From: Pseudothermotoga elfii DSM 9442 = NBRC 107921
GTDB lineage: Bacteria; Thermotogota; Thermotogae; Thermotogales; DSM-5069
Length of the DNA: 64,000 bases
Direction: 5' to 3'
Assembly: GCF_000504085.1 (NCBI RefSeq)
Contig: NC_022792.1
Coordinates: 806,001 to 870,000 of the forward strand
The notes under the pieces are model-generated. The model made no database searches and was not told the origin of the DNA. It worked only from the letters and a program-made list of their open reading frames with translations. A program made the translations under genes and the position numbers. Of the stretch, positions 55,042-64,000 are shown piece by piece (position 1 is the first letter of the stretch; each line of letters starts with the position of its first letter).

Positions 55042-56760
55042 ATGAGCAGAAGTTTTATAATAGACGGTTCTATTATATATACTAATTACAGTCAGATTAT
55101 CGGTCAGAGCAAATTTGAAGAACTCCTCAGAGAGTTTGTCGATATATTAAAAGAAAAACAAAGTCCTTTGCTGAACGCGCTGAATGCATTCAAAGTAAAC
55201 AGCGATTATGATGTTCATAGATTTACTGAATATCTCCATCTTCTCACCATGAGAAATATAAAAGAAATAGGAAATATCATCTATTATGTTAATCCAAAAG
55301 ATTTGGAACGTTTCATAGAAGCCTTTTACACTTTCTGGCGCTCAAAGCACCGATTTATGGTACGTAACGAAAAATACGCTGAAGACTACAACAGAAGAGC
55401 GAGCATAGAATACACGGTTACCATGATAGGAGATCAGTTCAAAGCTACGATAAAAAATCTATACAGGGAACTAATGATGAATGTATCAAACACCTTCCCG
55501 ACTGTAATGAGGCAACTACCCAGTGGTGCGCAGGTAATGTTTCTGATACAGGAGCCAAATGGTGAAAAGTACCGAAAAAATGAATGGGTAACGAAAATTC
55601 CCACTGTTTGGGGAGCTATTTTCGATCCGCCTGCAATATTTTACACAAAATCTAACAAAAGGCGCGGTATTTTACCAGTGGTTGAAAAAGATATACTCAG
55701 CGAAATAACACTTGATCCAAATGAATGGTACAGATTTGCTATTTATGTTGGAGATCTATTGATGTACAATTTTGTTCACGTTGAATATTTAGCCCATGGT
55801 GCCGGGTTAGCTAACCTTTTTGAACTTGCAACCCCGAAAGATCTCGAATCCAGAGAACCTGACGGTATTTTGATATTTGGCTTGCCTGCGGATAAAATAC
55901 CAGGTTATAATGAGAAATGGAGAAACGGAGTAATATTCAAGGAAGAAGACGGCTATACCGGAGTAATACCTGCTTTTGACGAGAACGATTATTTTGGATA
56001 TATGAAAAAAACTACTCTGACTATACACAATCTTATAAAAATTGATCGTGGCAAATTACCTATACATGGTTCCATGGCGCGTATTACCTTAAAAAGCGGA
56101 AAGAGCGTTGTTGCGATGTTTGTCGGTGATAGCGGTGCAGGAAAAAGTGAAACGCTTGATGCACTCAACAGATTAGAAGAAGTTGCACAAATTGATACAA
56201 TTATTGATGATATGGGGAGCCTTGACATAATAGATGGCCATGTTGTAGCTTTTGGTACGGAAACAGGTGCTTTCGTAAGGCTTGACGACCTGCCCCCCGG
56301 ATTTGCCTACTCAACCATGGACAGGAGTATATTTATGAATCCTGATCAGATTAATGCGAGGGTCATTGTTCCGTTCAACAATTACAATGAAGTAATCACC
56401 CCAACTCACATTGATTTCTTTCTCTATGCGAATAATTATACGGAAGTTCATAATGATGAAGAGCGGATAGTCTTTTTCAAAAATCCAAATGAAGCGCTTA
56501 AAGTTTTTTCTGAGGGAAAAAGAATGAGCAAAGGTACCACTTCAGAAACCGGTTTAACGAACTCATATTTTGCTAATCCGTTTGGAGCTATTCAAAGAAA
56601 AGAAGAACATCACAGGATAGCAGAGCACTTCATAAAAAAGATGTTCGAAACAGGTGTCAAAATTGGTGAAATCCGAACAATGCTTGGCGTGCAAGGGTAT
56701 GAAAAAGAAGGAACTATGCTTGCCGCCAGAGCACTTTTAAAAGTTATAGAGCAGATCTGA
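55042..56760 (+). CDS. PEP-carboxykinase-like / HPr-kinase-like P-loop protein
   Basis: 572 residues. The C-terminal half has LPIHGSMARITLKSGKSVVA followed by the P-loop GDSGAGKSETLDAL and a downstream IIDDMGSLDIIDG, the arrangement of the PEPCK/HPr-kinase superfamily. The N-terminal ~230 residues are helical and not recognised. I cannot say whether it is a true ATP-PEP carboxykinase, since the classic active-site lysines and arginine were not mapped, or a protein/small-molecule kinase. GAGGTGATATA precedes ATG 55042. It converges on the glycoside hydrolase gene with a 4-base gap. Confidence 0.65.
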   Translation: MSRSFIIDGSIIYTNYSQIIGQSKFEELLREFVDILKEKQSPLLNALNAFKVNSDYDVHRFTEYLHLLTMRNIKEIGNIIYYVNPKDLERFIEAFYTFWRSKHRFMVRNEKYAEDYNRRASIEYTVTMIGDQFKATIKNLYRELMMNVSNTFPTVMRQLPSGAQVMFLIQEPNGEKYRKNEWVTKIPTVWGAIFDPPAIFYTKSNKRRGILPVVEKDILSEITLDPNEWYRFAIYVGDLLMYNFVHVEYLAHGAGLANLFELATPKDLESREPDGILIFGLPADKIPGYNEKWRNGVIFKEEDGYTGVIPAFDENDYFGYMKKTTLTIHNLIKIDRGKLPIHGSMARITLKSGKSVVAMFVGDSGAGKSETLDALNRLEEVAQIDTIIDDMGSLDIIDGHVVAFGTETGAFVRLDDLPPGFAYSTMDRSIFMNPDQINARVIVPFNNYNEVITPTHIDFFLYANNYTEVHNDEERIVFFKNPNEALKVFSEGKRMSKGTTSETGLTNSYFANPFGAIQRKEEHHRIAEHFIKKMFETGVKIGEIRTMLGVQGYEKEGTMLAARALLKVIEQI

Positions 56761-56764
56761 TATG

Positions 56765-58604
56765 CTACGTTGCTTTGATCAAAACAACCAGATATTGTTT
56801 TGGAGTTAAAGTAATATTTGTCTTAATAGTTTGATCATTGTCAAAAATGTGCTTGATTTTTTGCTCGTCCCAGGAAATGTTTTGAATCAAATAAAGTTTG
56901 TCAGATGACAAAGGTAACCGCAATTTTTTCACCCTTACTGCATCGTTGTCTGTGTGATAAAGATTTATGCTGGTTTGCTTAGCGATGTACCTGTAAAATA
57001 AATGGGATTTGTCTGTAAAATTCACTGATTCGCTGGTTGATAAAATATGTTCGATTGGAAAATTGCAGAAGAAAACCTTACCTTTCCCAATTGTATTTTC
57101 TATCAATCTCAACTCGCGTTTATCTAAGTTCTGGACTTTTACGTTATTCGGGCACTTTGAAAGAGGGGCGTAAGATTTTTCCCATATCCCGCAATGATCC
57201 GTTTTAATCACCCAGCTGTTATTTTCGAAGGAAAGAGAAATTGATTCATTCAAAGCACTGTTCAGACCATATTTCAAATTAAACTGACAGCTTGTCAACT
57301 TATCGATATTGTGAGACCAGATACCCTGTTGAAAACCACTGTTTCCCCAATAATAGCTTAGATAAAGATTTCCACCTTCGCAGACATACTCATAAAGAGC
57401 TTCCCATGTGGTGGCAAGATATTTTCTCTCACTTGGTAATATGACAAGTTTGTATCGTTTCCAGCGTTTTAAATCTGCTTCTTCTGCAAAATCAATAGAG
57501 AAACCGGCTTTCGAAGACATTGTTAACGCCTGAAGCATGTGTTTGAATGTTTCAGCTGGACTGTCGTGGCTGAATGGGTATTGAGTATTATAGTAACTCG
57601 GGACAAGAATAACTGCTTCACTATTTTCCATCTGTGAATTTCTCAGGTTTAAAACAAACTTGCTGAAGTTTTTAACTTCTTCAGCGGCGGCTTTTAAAAC
57701 CCCATTTTCTCTTACAATACCAAATTTCAATTCAAATGGGTGATGTATATAGGGCTTTACTGATACAAGATCAAAGTCATTCAGACACCAGTTAATTGCT
57801 CCTGAAGCACCGGATAAGAGAGAATTTAACAGAACTTCCCTGTAGTACAGAGCTATATTCTCGTCTGAAGCTTGAGAAGATGACGCGCCAAATTCTTCAA
57901 GAAAAACTGGTAATCCATATTGTGAAACAAACCTCACTGTGAACTCGCTTAACATTGAATGTCTGTACTCGTCGGTTTCACTCAGGTACAAATGTGGGCC
58001 GAAGAAATCCACAACATTTGATAATTGCTTTAAATTAAATCCATTTTCCCCGCCAAAGGCATTCCAGCAACCATCTCCTGTGCCAACTAATCTATGCAGG
58101 TCAATTGACTTTATTGCTTCTGTCAGTGATTTAACCCACCTTATTATATTGTCTGGTGTATCGGCACTCCCATAAATAGGCATTTCATTTGAAAGAATGT
58201 AGCCGTAGATCGATTTGAAATCTTTTATCTCTGAGACCACATTTTTTACAAAATATATTTGCTGTTCAAGCATAAACGGATCACTGTAAAGATTTCTTGA
58301 TTCTCTGAAAGCAATATCATGGTTTTCACCAGACATATGCCCGACGATAAACGTTGGCATTGTTTGAATACCGATATCTTCACACAATCCAAGAAATTCT
58401 TTATACCTTGCGAGATGTTTTTCACTAATAGAGTTTGGCGCGGGAAAAAATGTTGGCAAATACAGAAAACTTCTGCACAAGCTCATGCCAAGATCTTTCA
58501 TTGTATGCAGCTTTTTTTATAATCTCCGGGTTGTAGTATTCATCTTCCCACATCATAAAAGCACCGCTTTTTGACCAGTAATTTGTGCCTATCAAAAATT
58601 GCAT
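56765..58604 (-). CDS. Glycoside hydrolase (GH5/GH42-like) with a frameshift near the 5' end
   Basis: The full gene probably starts at ATG 58604 (after GAGGTGAT): MQFLIGTNYWSKSGAFMMWE, then at the A7 run (58512-58518) the frame shifts, since with six A it continues LHTMKDLGMSLCRSF into the 578-codon remainder. The TIM-barrel catalytic acids look intact: LSNEMPIYG (acid/base Glu) and VFLEEFGASS (nucleophile Glu). After ~330 a Rossmann-like GH42-type trimerisation domain (YKLVILPSERKYLATTWEAL) and a beta-rich tail follow. No signal peptide; likely an intracellular beta-glycosidase or mannanase-type enzyme. It starts 4 bases after the rhomboid stop. Confidence 0.78.
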
Positions 58605-58608
58605 CTGA

Positions 58609-59295
58609 TCACCTCGCAGAAAAACTTACAAGCAAAATGAAAGAACTGGCTATTGATACGCCACATACAATGGCGATTATTTTCCATAATAAAGACCAGC
58701 TTTTTCTCGAATAATAAGCAGGTCTTGGGGAAAGCAAATATCCAAGAAGCATGCCGAGAGCAAAACCACCAACATGAGCGGCATTGTTGATGCCGCTGCC
58801 TGGTATGAACCCGTAAATTATGTTAAACAAAATCATTGGCAACAAGGCATAGCCAGTAAATTGTTTCATGAAAAAAGGTGTGTCTCGCCTGAAACCAAGA
58901 GAAAATAATATCCCTACCAAACCAAAAATAGAACCGCTCGCCCCTACGGAGATTGCCCTATAGTAAAAAAGATGTGTTGCGATATTGCCGACAACCCCTG
59001 TTGCAAGATATGAAAAGATAAATTTTTCTGGGCCGTAAACAGATTCAACGATTGTCCCAAAATAAAAAAGGGCATAAGAATTGAAGAGCAAATGAAGCAA
59101 CCCGCCATGCACAAATATAGCTGTTATAAGCCTGTACCATTCTCCATCACTCACCAGAGGACCGTACTGAGCGCCAAATCTTATGAATAGGTATGTTTGA
59201 CTGCGGAAAGCTGACAGATTGCCAGCAAAAAACATCACAATAGCTATTAAAACATTAACTGCTAAGATGATGTGTGTTATTTTCAACGTTCTCAC
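58609..59295 (-). CDS. Rhomboid-family intramembrane serine protease (second copy)
   Basis: 228 residues. Catalytic GASGSIFG and AAHVGGFALG plus FVHGGLLHLLFNSYALFYFG are intact. It differs considerably from the copy at 50470 and has an extra C-terminal helix (IIAIVCGVSIASSFILLVSF). GTG 59295 lies 9 bases after GGAGG and is preferred to 59331. It is co-transcribed with the glycoside hydrolase. Confidence 0.92.
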   Translation of the reverse strand: MRTLKITHIILAVNVLIAIVMFFAGNLSAFRSQTYLFIRFGAQYGPLVSDGEWYRLITAIFVHGGLLHLLFNSYALFYFGTIVESVYGPEKFIFSYLATGVVGNIATHLFYYRAISVGASGSIFGLVGILFSLGFRRDTPFFMKQFTGYALLPMILFNIIYGFIPGSGINNAAHVGGFALGMLLGYLLSPRPAYYSRKSWSLLWKIIAIVCGVSIASSFILLVSFSAR

Positions 59296-59344
59296 ACTGC
59301 GGCACCTCCTGTGTCCATTATAAACTACCACAAAAAAGAAATAC

Positions 59345-59373
59345 TTGAAAAGAATCCTTGTCTATGGTATAGT
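59345..59373 (+). promoter_or_regulatory. Promoter of the dpp/opp operon
   Basis: TTGAAA (59345-59350), 17-base spacer, TATAGT (59368-59373) with the TGG extension. The ribosome site AGGGGGG lies ahead of ATG 59405. Confidence 0.8.
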
Positions 59374-59404
59374 TACATTAAACCTATTGCAGGGGGGAAA
59401 AGTT

Positions 59405-60979
59405 ATGTGGCGAAAAGCATTTTTGGTTGTACTAACATTTTTAGCGGTTTTGAGTTTTGCTAAGACCCCAAAAGATACTCTTGTTATAGCAGGCAACACA
59501 GAGATATTTATTACTCTTGATCCGGCTGTCTGTTATGAAACATTTGCATCTGCGGTGGTAGAGGCAGCATACGCTGGACTTGTAAAAATTGAGCCTGTTA
59601 ACGGTGTTTTTACACCTGTACCGGAGCTTGCTGAAAAATGGGAAGTTGTAAATAAGGGTGATGTTACCGAATGGATTTTTTATTTAAGAAAAGGTCTGGT
59701 ATTTGCCAATGGAGATCCATTGACGGCAGAGGATGTTGTTTTCTCTTTCAAAAGGGCTCTGACTATCAATAAATCTCCGGCATGGTTATTCAACGAACTT
59801 GGTTTAACAGCTGAAAATATGGAACAAACAATCGTAAAAGTTGATGATGGCACCGTGAAATTAGTTACCAAGCCCCTTGCCCAGAGCATCGTACTTTCAA
59901 TACTCTCCGGTCCGTGGGCAGGAGTTGTGAACAAAAAGGTTGTACTTGCGAACGAAGTAAATGGTGACCTCGGTCAAACATATTTGACTGATAAATCGGC
60001 TGGTGCTGGTCCATACCAGGTTATAGAATGGAAGCGTAAAGAGCAGGTTGCGATGCAGGCAAATTCAAGATACTGGCGCGGCGAGCCAACATTGAAGAGA
60101 ATCATAATAATGGATGTTCCGGAAGAAACAACGCAATTCTTGTTAGTACAAAAAGGTGATGTAGATGTAGCATGGAATATAACACCAGAACAAGCCGCAC
60201 AGCTCAGAGAAACAAAGGGAGGACCTGTTAGATTGATTGTAACTGCCTCTCAATCAAATGAGTATGTAGCCATGAATGCCCAATGGGGACCGTTTAAAGA
60301 CGAACGCGTCAGGCTTGCCATAAAATACGCTATTGATTACGATGCGATCATAAAATCAGTCAGAAGAGGTTTTGCAATTCTCAACCAAAGTTTCATACCT
60401 ATCGGATATCTTGGTTTTTCAAACAACAACCCATTTAAGAGAGATGTGGAAAAAGCAAAACAGTTGCTGGCAGAAGCAGGATACCCGAATGGGTTTGAAG
60501 TTGAGTTGTTGACCAATACAACAAATATTCGTCAGAATGAAGCCGTGGTAATCCAGGCTAATCTTGCAGAAATAGGTATTAAAGCAAATATTTCCCTGAT
60601 GCCCGCGTCGGAAATGTACGCAAAATACAGACAACAGGGCACACAAATAATCGTCGCTGGCTGGGGAATAGATTATCCCGATACAGATAATCTGGCTAAA
60701 CCTTTCGCTGATTACAGAGTAAAACAACTTGCGTGGCGAAATATGTGGTATGATGATTATGCAGCAGATCTTGCAGAAAAGGCAGGATTAGAAATGGATA
60801 ACAATAAGCGTGTCGAGATGTACAGAGAACTTGAGAAATACTGGATGGAAAAGGGTCCATTTGCGATGCTTTATCAACCAGTCAATTACTGGGCAGTCAG
60901 TAGCGATGTCGTGGGTTTTGAAAAGGCAGGAGAAGGTTACAGTTTGATTTTTGATTTCACTAAAATTTCCAAGAAATAA
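59405..60979 (+). CDS. Peptide/oligosaccharide ABC transporter substrate-binding protein (SBP_bac_5)
   Basis: 524 residues: a signal peptide (FLVVLTFLAVLSFA) and a DppA/OppA-type fold, with TLDPAVCYETFASAVVEAAY, PVPELAEKWEVVNKGDVTEW, YLRKGLVFANGDPLTAEDVV and FSFKRAL near the N-terminus. In Thermotogales this family binds peptides or plant oligosaccharides; specificity is not readable here. ATG 59405 is used since the ribosome site precedes it; an earlier ATG at 59345 lies in the promoter. Confidence 0.9.
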   Translation: MWRKAFLVVLTFLAVLSFAKTPKDTLVIAGNTEIFITLDPAVCYETFASAVVEAAYAGLVKIEPVNGVFTPVPELAEKWEVVNKGDVTEWIFYLRKGLVFANGDPLTAEDVVFSFKRALTINKSPAWLFNELGLTAENMEQTIVKVDDGTVKLVTKPLAQSIVLSILSGPWAGVVNKKVVLANEVNGDLGQTYLTDKSAGAGPYQVIEWKRKEQVAMQANSRYWRGEPTLKRIIIMDVPEETTQFLLVQKGDVDVAWNITPEQAAQLRETKGGPVRLIVTASQSNEYVAMNAQWGPFKDERVRLAIKYAIDYDAIIKSVRRGFAILNQSFIPIGYLGFSNNNPFKRDVEKAKQLLAEAGYPNGFEVELLTNTTNIRQNEAVVIQANLAEIGIKANISLMPASEMYAKYRQQGTQIIVAGWGIDYPDTDNLAKPFADYRVKQLAWRNMWYDDYAADLAEKAGLEMDNNKRVEMYRELEKYWMEKGPFAMLYQPVNYWAVSSDVVGFEKAGEGYSLIFDFTKISKK

Positions 60980-60991
60980 TACTTTAAGTAC

Positions 60992-61022
60992 AAAAGGTGG
61001 TGGGGAATCCCGCCACCTTTTA
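60992..61022 (+). terminator. Hairpin between the binding-protein and permease genes
   Basis: AAAAGGTGG-GGG/CCC-CCACCTTTT forms a long stem followed by ATTT. It is a partial terminator or a mRNA-protecting hairpin that would raise receptor expression over the permeases. Confidence 0.7.
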
Positions 61023-61051
61023 TTTGAGATTTTGGGAGGATTTTTCAGAAG

Positions 61052-62062
61052 ATGAAGCTTACATCTTTTATTTTAAAAAGACTGTTGCTGATGATTCTGG
61101 TTCTTCTGGGTGTATCTGTAATAGTTTTTGTGGTTGCCCGAGTTATCCCAGCTGATCCTGTCGGAGCCATCTTGGGAGGAAATGCTCCACCCGATCTGAT
61201 TGATGACATGAGGCATCGCCTTGGGCTTGACAAACCTTTGATAAACCAATTTCTCGATTACATGTTCGGTTTATTGAAGGGGGACCTTGGTGTATCTTTA
61301 AAGAGCAATAGACCCGTGACCACGGATATAGCTGACTTTTTTCCGGCAACACTTGAGCTTGCGATTGCTGCAACTTTCGTGTCGATTTTGCTCGGTATTA
61401 CACTCGGAATTTTTTCAGCGGTGTACAGAAACAGATTCATAGATCATTTTTCGAGGGTTTTCTCAATACTCGGGGTATCCATGCCTGTTTTCTGGACAGG
61501 TCTGTTATTGCTGCTGCTCTTTTATTACAAGTTAGGATGGTTGCCAGGAACAGGGAGGTTAAGTCTTTTCACTCCAGCGCCAGATAGAATAACAGGTTTA
61601 TTAATTATTGATTCATTGCTGACTCTAAACTTTGAGGCTTTTAAGGATGCTCTATCTCACATAATTCTACCGGCTGTGGTTCTGGGATATTCCGCCACGG
61701 CTTCCATTGCAAGAATTACCCGTTCGAGTATGCTCGATGTTCTCAGACAAGATTATATAAGAACTGCAAAAGCAAAAGGCATTGGCAAAAGATTGGTTAT
61801 ATACAGGCATGCCTTGAGAAATGCATTGATACCTGTCGTGACAATTATTGGCTTAACTTTTGGTGGTTTACTTGAAGGCGCTGTATTGACTGAGACAATC
61901 TTTGGCTGGCCAGGGCTCGGCAGGTACATTGTCAATGCGCTTTTATTTCTGGATTATCCTGCTGTTATGGGTGGTACTCTCTTTGTGGCTGTTGTTTACT
62001 CACTGGTTAATCTGGTAGTTGACATAATATATGCTGTTTTAGATCCGAGAATGCGTGTTTAG
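61052..62062 (+). CDS. Dpp/Opp-type ABC transporter permease, DppB subunit
   Basis: 336 residues, six helices, with the N-terminal DppB motif VFVVARVIPADPVGAI-type sequence and the coupling loop YIRTAKAKGIGKRLVIYRHA. It pairs with the DppC-like protein encoded 11 bases downstream. GGGAGG precedes ATG 61052. Confidence 0.93.
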   Translation: MKLTSFILKRLLLMILVLLGVSVIVFVVARVIPADPVGAILGGNAPPDLIDDMRHRLGLDKPLINQFLDYMFGLLKGDLGVSLKSNRPVTTDIADFFPATLELAIAATFVSILLGITLGIFSAVYRNRFIDHFSRVFSILGVSMPVFWTGLLLLLLFYYKLGWLPGTGRLSLFTPAPDRITGLLIIDSLLTLNFEAFKDALSHIILPAVVLGYSATASIARITRSSMLDVLRQDYIRTAKAKGIGKRLVIYRHALRNALIPVVTIIGLTFGGLLEGAVLTETIFGWPGLGRYIVNALLFLDYPAVMGGTLFVAVVYSLVNLVVDIIYAVLDPRMRV

Positions 62063-62073
62063 GGGTGATTTAT

Positions 62074-62961
62074 TTGACAGATTTGAAAACAGAAACAGCT
62101 GTTTCCAAATGGAGACCGATTATAGAAGACTGGAAGCACACTTTTTATTTATGGAGACGCGCTAAATTGGCTATGATTGGAACATTTATCGTAATAGGTT
62201 TCATTCTTATGGCAATCTTTGCTCCCTTGATTGCACCATATGATCCGGTGAAGACAGATTTGCCCAGCAGATTGCAACCACCAAGTGCGCAGCACATATT
62301 TGGAACTGATCAATTCGGTAGAGATATTTTCAGTAGAGTTATGTATGGTGCACGTATTGAGGTCTGGATCATATTTCTCGTTACGGTAATCAGCGGAGCA
62401 ATTGGAATAGGTGTTGGCGTGACTGCCGGATATTTTGGCGGAGCCATTGATGAAATATTAATGCGTATTACAGATATTTTTCTCGCTTTTCCACGACTTA
62501 TTCTTGCGATGGCTCTCTCCGCCATGCTTGGGAGAGGTTTAACTAATGCTATAATCGCTATTTCCTTGGTTGAATGGACTGTCATCGCGAGACTTGCTCG
62601 GGCGGAGGCAATGAGGGTTAAATCCCAGCCTTATATCGAAGCAATAAGAGCCGTGGGCGCTGGTAATTTCAGAATTCTGTTTTTCCATGTTTTGCCGATG
62701 TGTTTATCGCCCGTTCTTGTTCAGTTGACATTGAGAATGGGAACGATTATTTTGACGGCTGCCGGGCTTGGTTTTCTTGGTTTGGGAGCACAACCTCCTA
62801 CACCAGAGTGGGGCGCCATTGTAAGCGATGGGAGGAGTTATTTGGTACAGCAGTGGTGGATTTCAACCTTTCCGGGTTTATTCATAGCTATAGTCGTGCT
62901 CGGTTTTAATTTACTTGGTGATGGTATCAGAGATATACTCGACCCAAGACTCAGGAGGTAA
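62074..62961 (+). CDS. Dpp/Opp-type ABC transporter permease, DppC subunit
   Basis: 295 residues from TTG 62074, six bases after GGGGTG (GTG 62065 lies within that site). Typical DppC motifs: KLAMIGTFIVIGFILMAIFA, HIFGTDQFGRDIFSRVMYGA, and the coupling loop PYIEAIRAVGAGNFRILF. It works with DppB in the membrane. Confidence 0.93.
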   Translation: MTDLKTETAVSKWRPIIEDWKHTFYLWRRAKLAMIGTFIVIGFILMAIFAPLIAPYDPVKTDLPSRLQPPSAQHIFGTDQFGRDIFSRVMYGARIEVWIIFLVTVISGAIGIGVGVTAGYFGGAIDEILMRITDIFLAFPRLILAMALSAMLGRGLTNAIIAISLVEWTVIARLARAEAMRVKSQPYIEAIRAVGAGNFRILFFHVLPMCLSPVLVQLTLRMGTIILTAAGLGFLGLGAQPPTPEWGAIVSDGRSYLVQQWWISTFPGLFIAIVVLGFNLLGDGIRDILDPRLRR

Positions 62962-62964
62962 ATT

Positions 62965-63927
62965 ATGAATCGAGGCTCATTACTGAATGTCAGTAAATTA
63001 CGCGTGGTTTTTTATACTTACAGAGGTGTTATAAAGGCTTTAAATGGTGTGGAGCTTTGGTTGAATGAAGAAGAGCGACTTGGGATAGTCGGTGAAACTG
63101 GTTGCGGGAAATCTGTCACAGCACTTTCAATAATGCGTTTGATAGAACAACCAGGTGAGATAGTATCAGGTAATGTTTTATTTAACAATCAGGATCTTTT
63201 AAAACTTGATGAGAATGAAATGGATAAAATAAGAGGGAAAAAGATTTCTATGATTTTCCAGGAGCCAATAGCAGCACTGAATCCGGTTTTTAAAGTAGGC
63301 TTCCAGATAGCTGAGACAATTGCTCACAGCCGTGAAATAACAATAAAAGATGCATATTCTCAGGTTCCTGAAGCACTTGAGATGGTCGGACTTGATTGGC
63401 AAAGAACGAAAGATCTCTATCCGCATGAATTGAGTGGGGGTATGGCCCAGAGAGTCATGATCGCTATGGCCTTAGCAGCAAGGCCAAAGCTTCTCATAGC
63501 AGACGAACCAACTTCTGCGCTCGACGTTACCATACAGGCTCAAATACTTGAACTGCTTGATAAATTGGTCACCGTCGGAAAAAATGCGGTTATACTGATT
63601 ACTCATGATCTTGGAATTGCTTCTGAATTTTGTGATCGTGTTGCTGTTATGTATGCTGGAAATGTTATTGAAGTGGCTAAGAGCGAGGAAATATTCAACA
63701 ACCCACTTCATCCATATACTAAAGGATTGATTGAGTCAATACCTGTGATAGATAAAAGTAGAGACCTTAAAGGCATAGCTGGTACTGTTCCTGATTTGGT
63801 TGATCCACCGTCGGGATGCAGATTTCATCCGAGGTGCAATCGAGCTTTCGACAAATGTTCAAGTGAATTGCCATCGCTTTTAGAAATTGAACCAGATCAT
63901 TTCGTGGCATGCCACCTTTACAATTAG
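62965..63927 (+). CDS. Dpp/Opp-type ABC transporter ATP-binding protein, DppD subunit
   Basis: 320 residues: Walker A GETGCGKSVTAL (~44-55), Q-loop IFQEPIAALNPVFKVG, signature LSGGMAQRVMIAMALA, Walker B LLIADEPTSALDV, and the C-terminal oligopeptide-ABC cysteine motif (CRFHPRCNRAFDKC) that may hold an iron-sulfur cluster. It starts 3 bases after the DppC stop. The partner ATPase gene follows. Confidence 0.95.
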   Translation: MNRGSLLNVSKLRVVFYTYRGVIKALNGVELWLNEEERLGIVGETGCGKSVTALSIMRLIEQPGEIVSGNVLFNNQDLLKLDENEMDKIRGKKISMIFQEPIAALNPVFKVGFQIAETIAHSREITIKDAYSQVPEALEMVGLDWQRTKDLYPHELSGGMAQRVMIAMALAARPKLLIADEPTSALDVTIQAQILELLDKLVTVGKNAVILITHDLGIASEFCDRVAVMYAGNVIEVAKSEEIFNNPLHPYTKGLIESIPVIDKSRDLKGIAGTVPDLVDPPSGCRFHPRCNRAFDKCSSELPSLLEIEPDHFVACHLYN

Positions 63928-63939
63928 GAGGCGTTGTTT

Positions 63940-64000
63940 GTGGAAACATTAGTCAAAGTTGAGAATCTGAAAAAATACTTTGAGATCAGAAAATCCTTTT
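63940..64000 (+). CDS. Dpp/Opp-type ABC transporter ATP-binding protein, DppF subunit (5' end only)
   Basis: The first 20 codons read VETLVKVENLKKYFEIRKSF, the usual N-terminus of the second peptide-ABC ATPase (OppF/DppF). GTG 63940 is 8-10 bases after AGGAGG. The rest is outside the window. Confidence 0.85.
   Translation, partial: METLVKVENLKKYFEIRKSF

Overview
The window comes from a thermophilic member of the Thermotogales, most likely Pseudothermotoga (lettingae/elfii type). I infer this from the low GC, the dense operons with strong GGAGG-type ribosome sites and many GTG/TTG starts, the tmRNA tag ANNELALAA, and Thermotoga-type genes: UxaE tagaturonate epimerase, HD-GYP sensors, a tungstate transporter and oligopeptide ABC cassettes. 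The assignment is by recognition, not by search.

Layout. 1-4152 is a branched-chain amino-acid (Liv) ABC operon. 4246-7623 holds DegV, a membrane-tethered binding protein and an HD-GYP sensor. 7668-8023 is ssrA (tmRNA). 8028-13316 (minus) is a MacAB-type efflux operon with two TolC-like genes. 13406-16600 (minus) is an envelope-stress-like cluster (DUF2089 zinc-ribbon regulator, small membrane protein, DUF4097, DUF2207). 16744-18745 is pyrH-eno. 18811-21056 holds a cation exporter, a GNAT and an orphan metal-binding lipoprotein-type receptor next to tRNA-Ala. 21497-22669 has a nitroreductase fused to a thioredoxin-like domain and a small membrane protein. 22850-24320 is an IscB RNA-guided nuclease gene with an omega-RNA-like leader. 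25198-29566 (minus) is a hexuronate/hexonate operon: DeoR regulator, UxaE, SDR reductase, LarA-family epimerase. 29974-32254 (minus) holds two tRNAs, arcC and rpsF-ssb-rpsR. 32375-39673 is an alpha/beta hydrolase divergent from two large Ig-repeat lipoproteins. 39802-42567 has an ATP-grasp ligase, a CoA-binding protein and malic enzyme. 42568-43095 is gene-free and carries decayed TnpB/IS605 ends. 43096-52255 (minus) has tungstate ABC genes, flavin reductase, hemW, gatB-gatA, a rhomboid and mnmA. 52332-56760 has a receptor/GAF/HD-GYP sensor, a lipoprotein and a PEPCK-like P-loop protein. 56765-59295 (minus) is a frameshifted glycoside hydrolase and a second rhomboid. 59405-64000 is a peptide/sugar (Dpp/Opp) ABC operon running off the end.

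The most unusual items are the complete-looking IscB/omega-RNA locus, whose RNA hairpins run into the coding region; the remnants of TnpB RNA-guided elements 19 kb away; a probable nickel-dependent (LarA) step in a hexuronate operon; a start-codon-sequestering hairpin before the DUF2207 gene; a candidate S6:S18 ribosomal leader; two apparent single-A frameshifts; and two genes whose best starts are not ATG/GTG/TTG. No CRISPR array, prophage or complete insertion sequence was seen.
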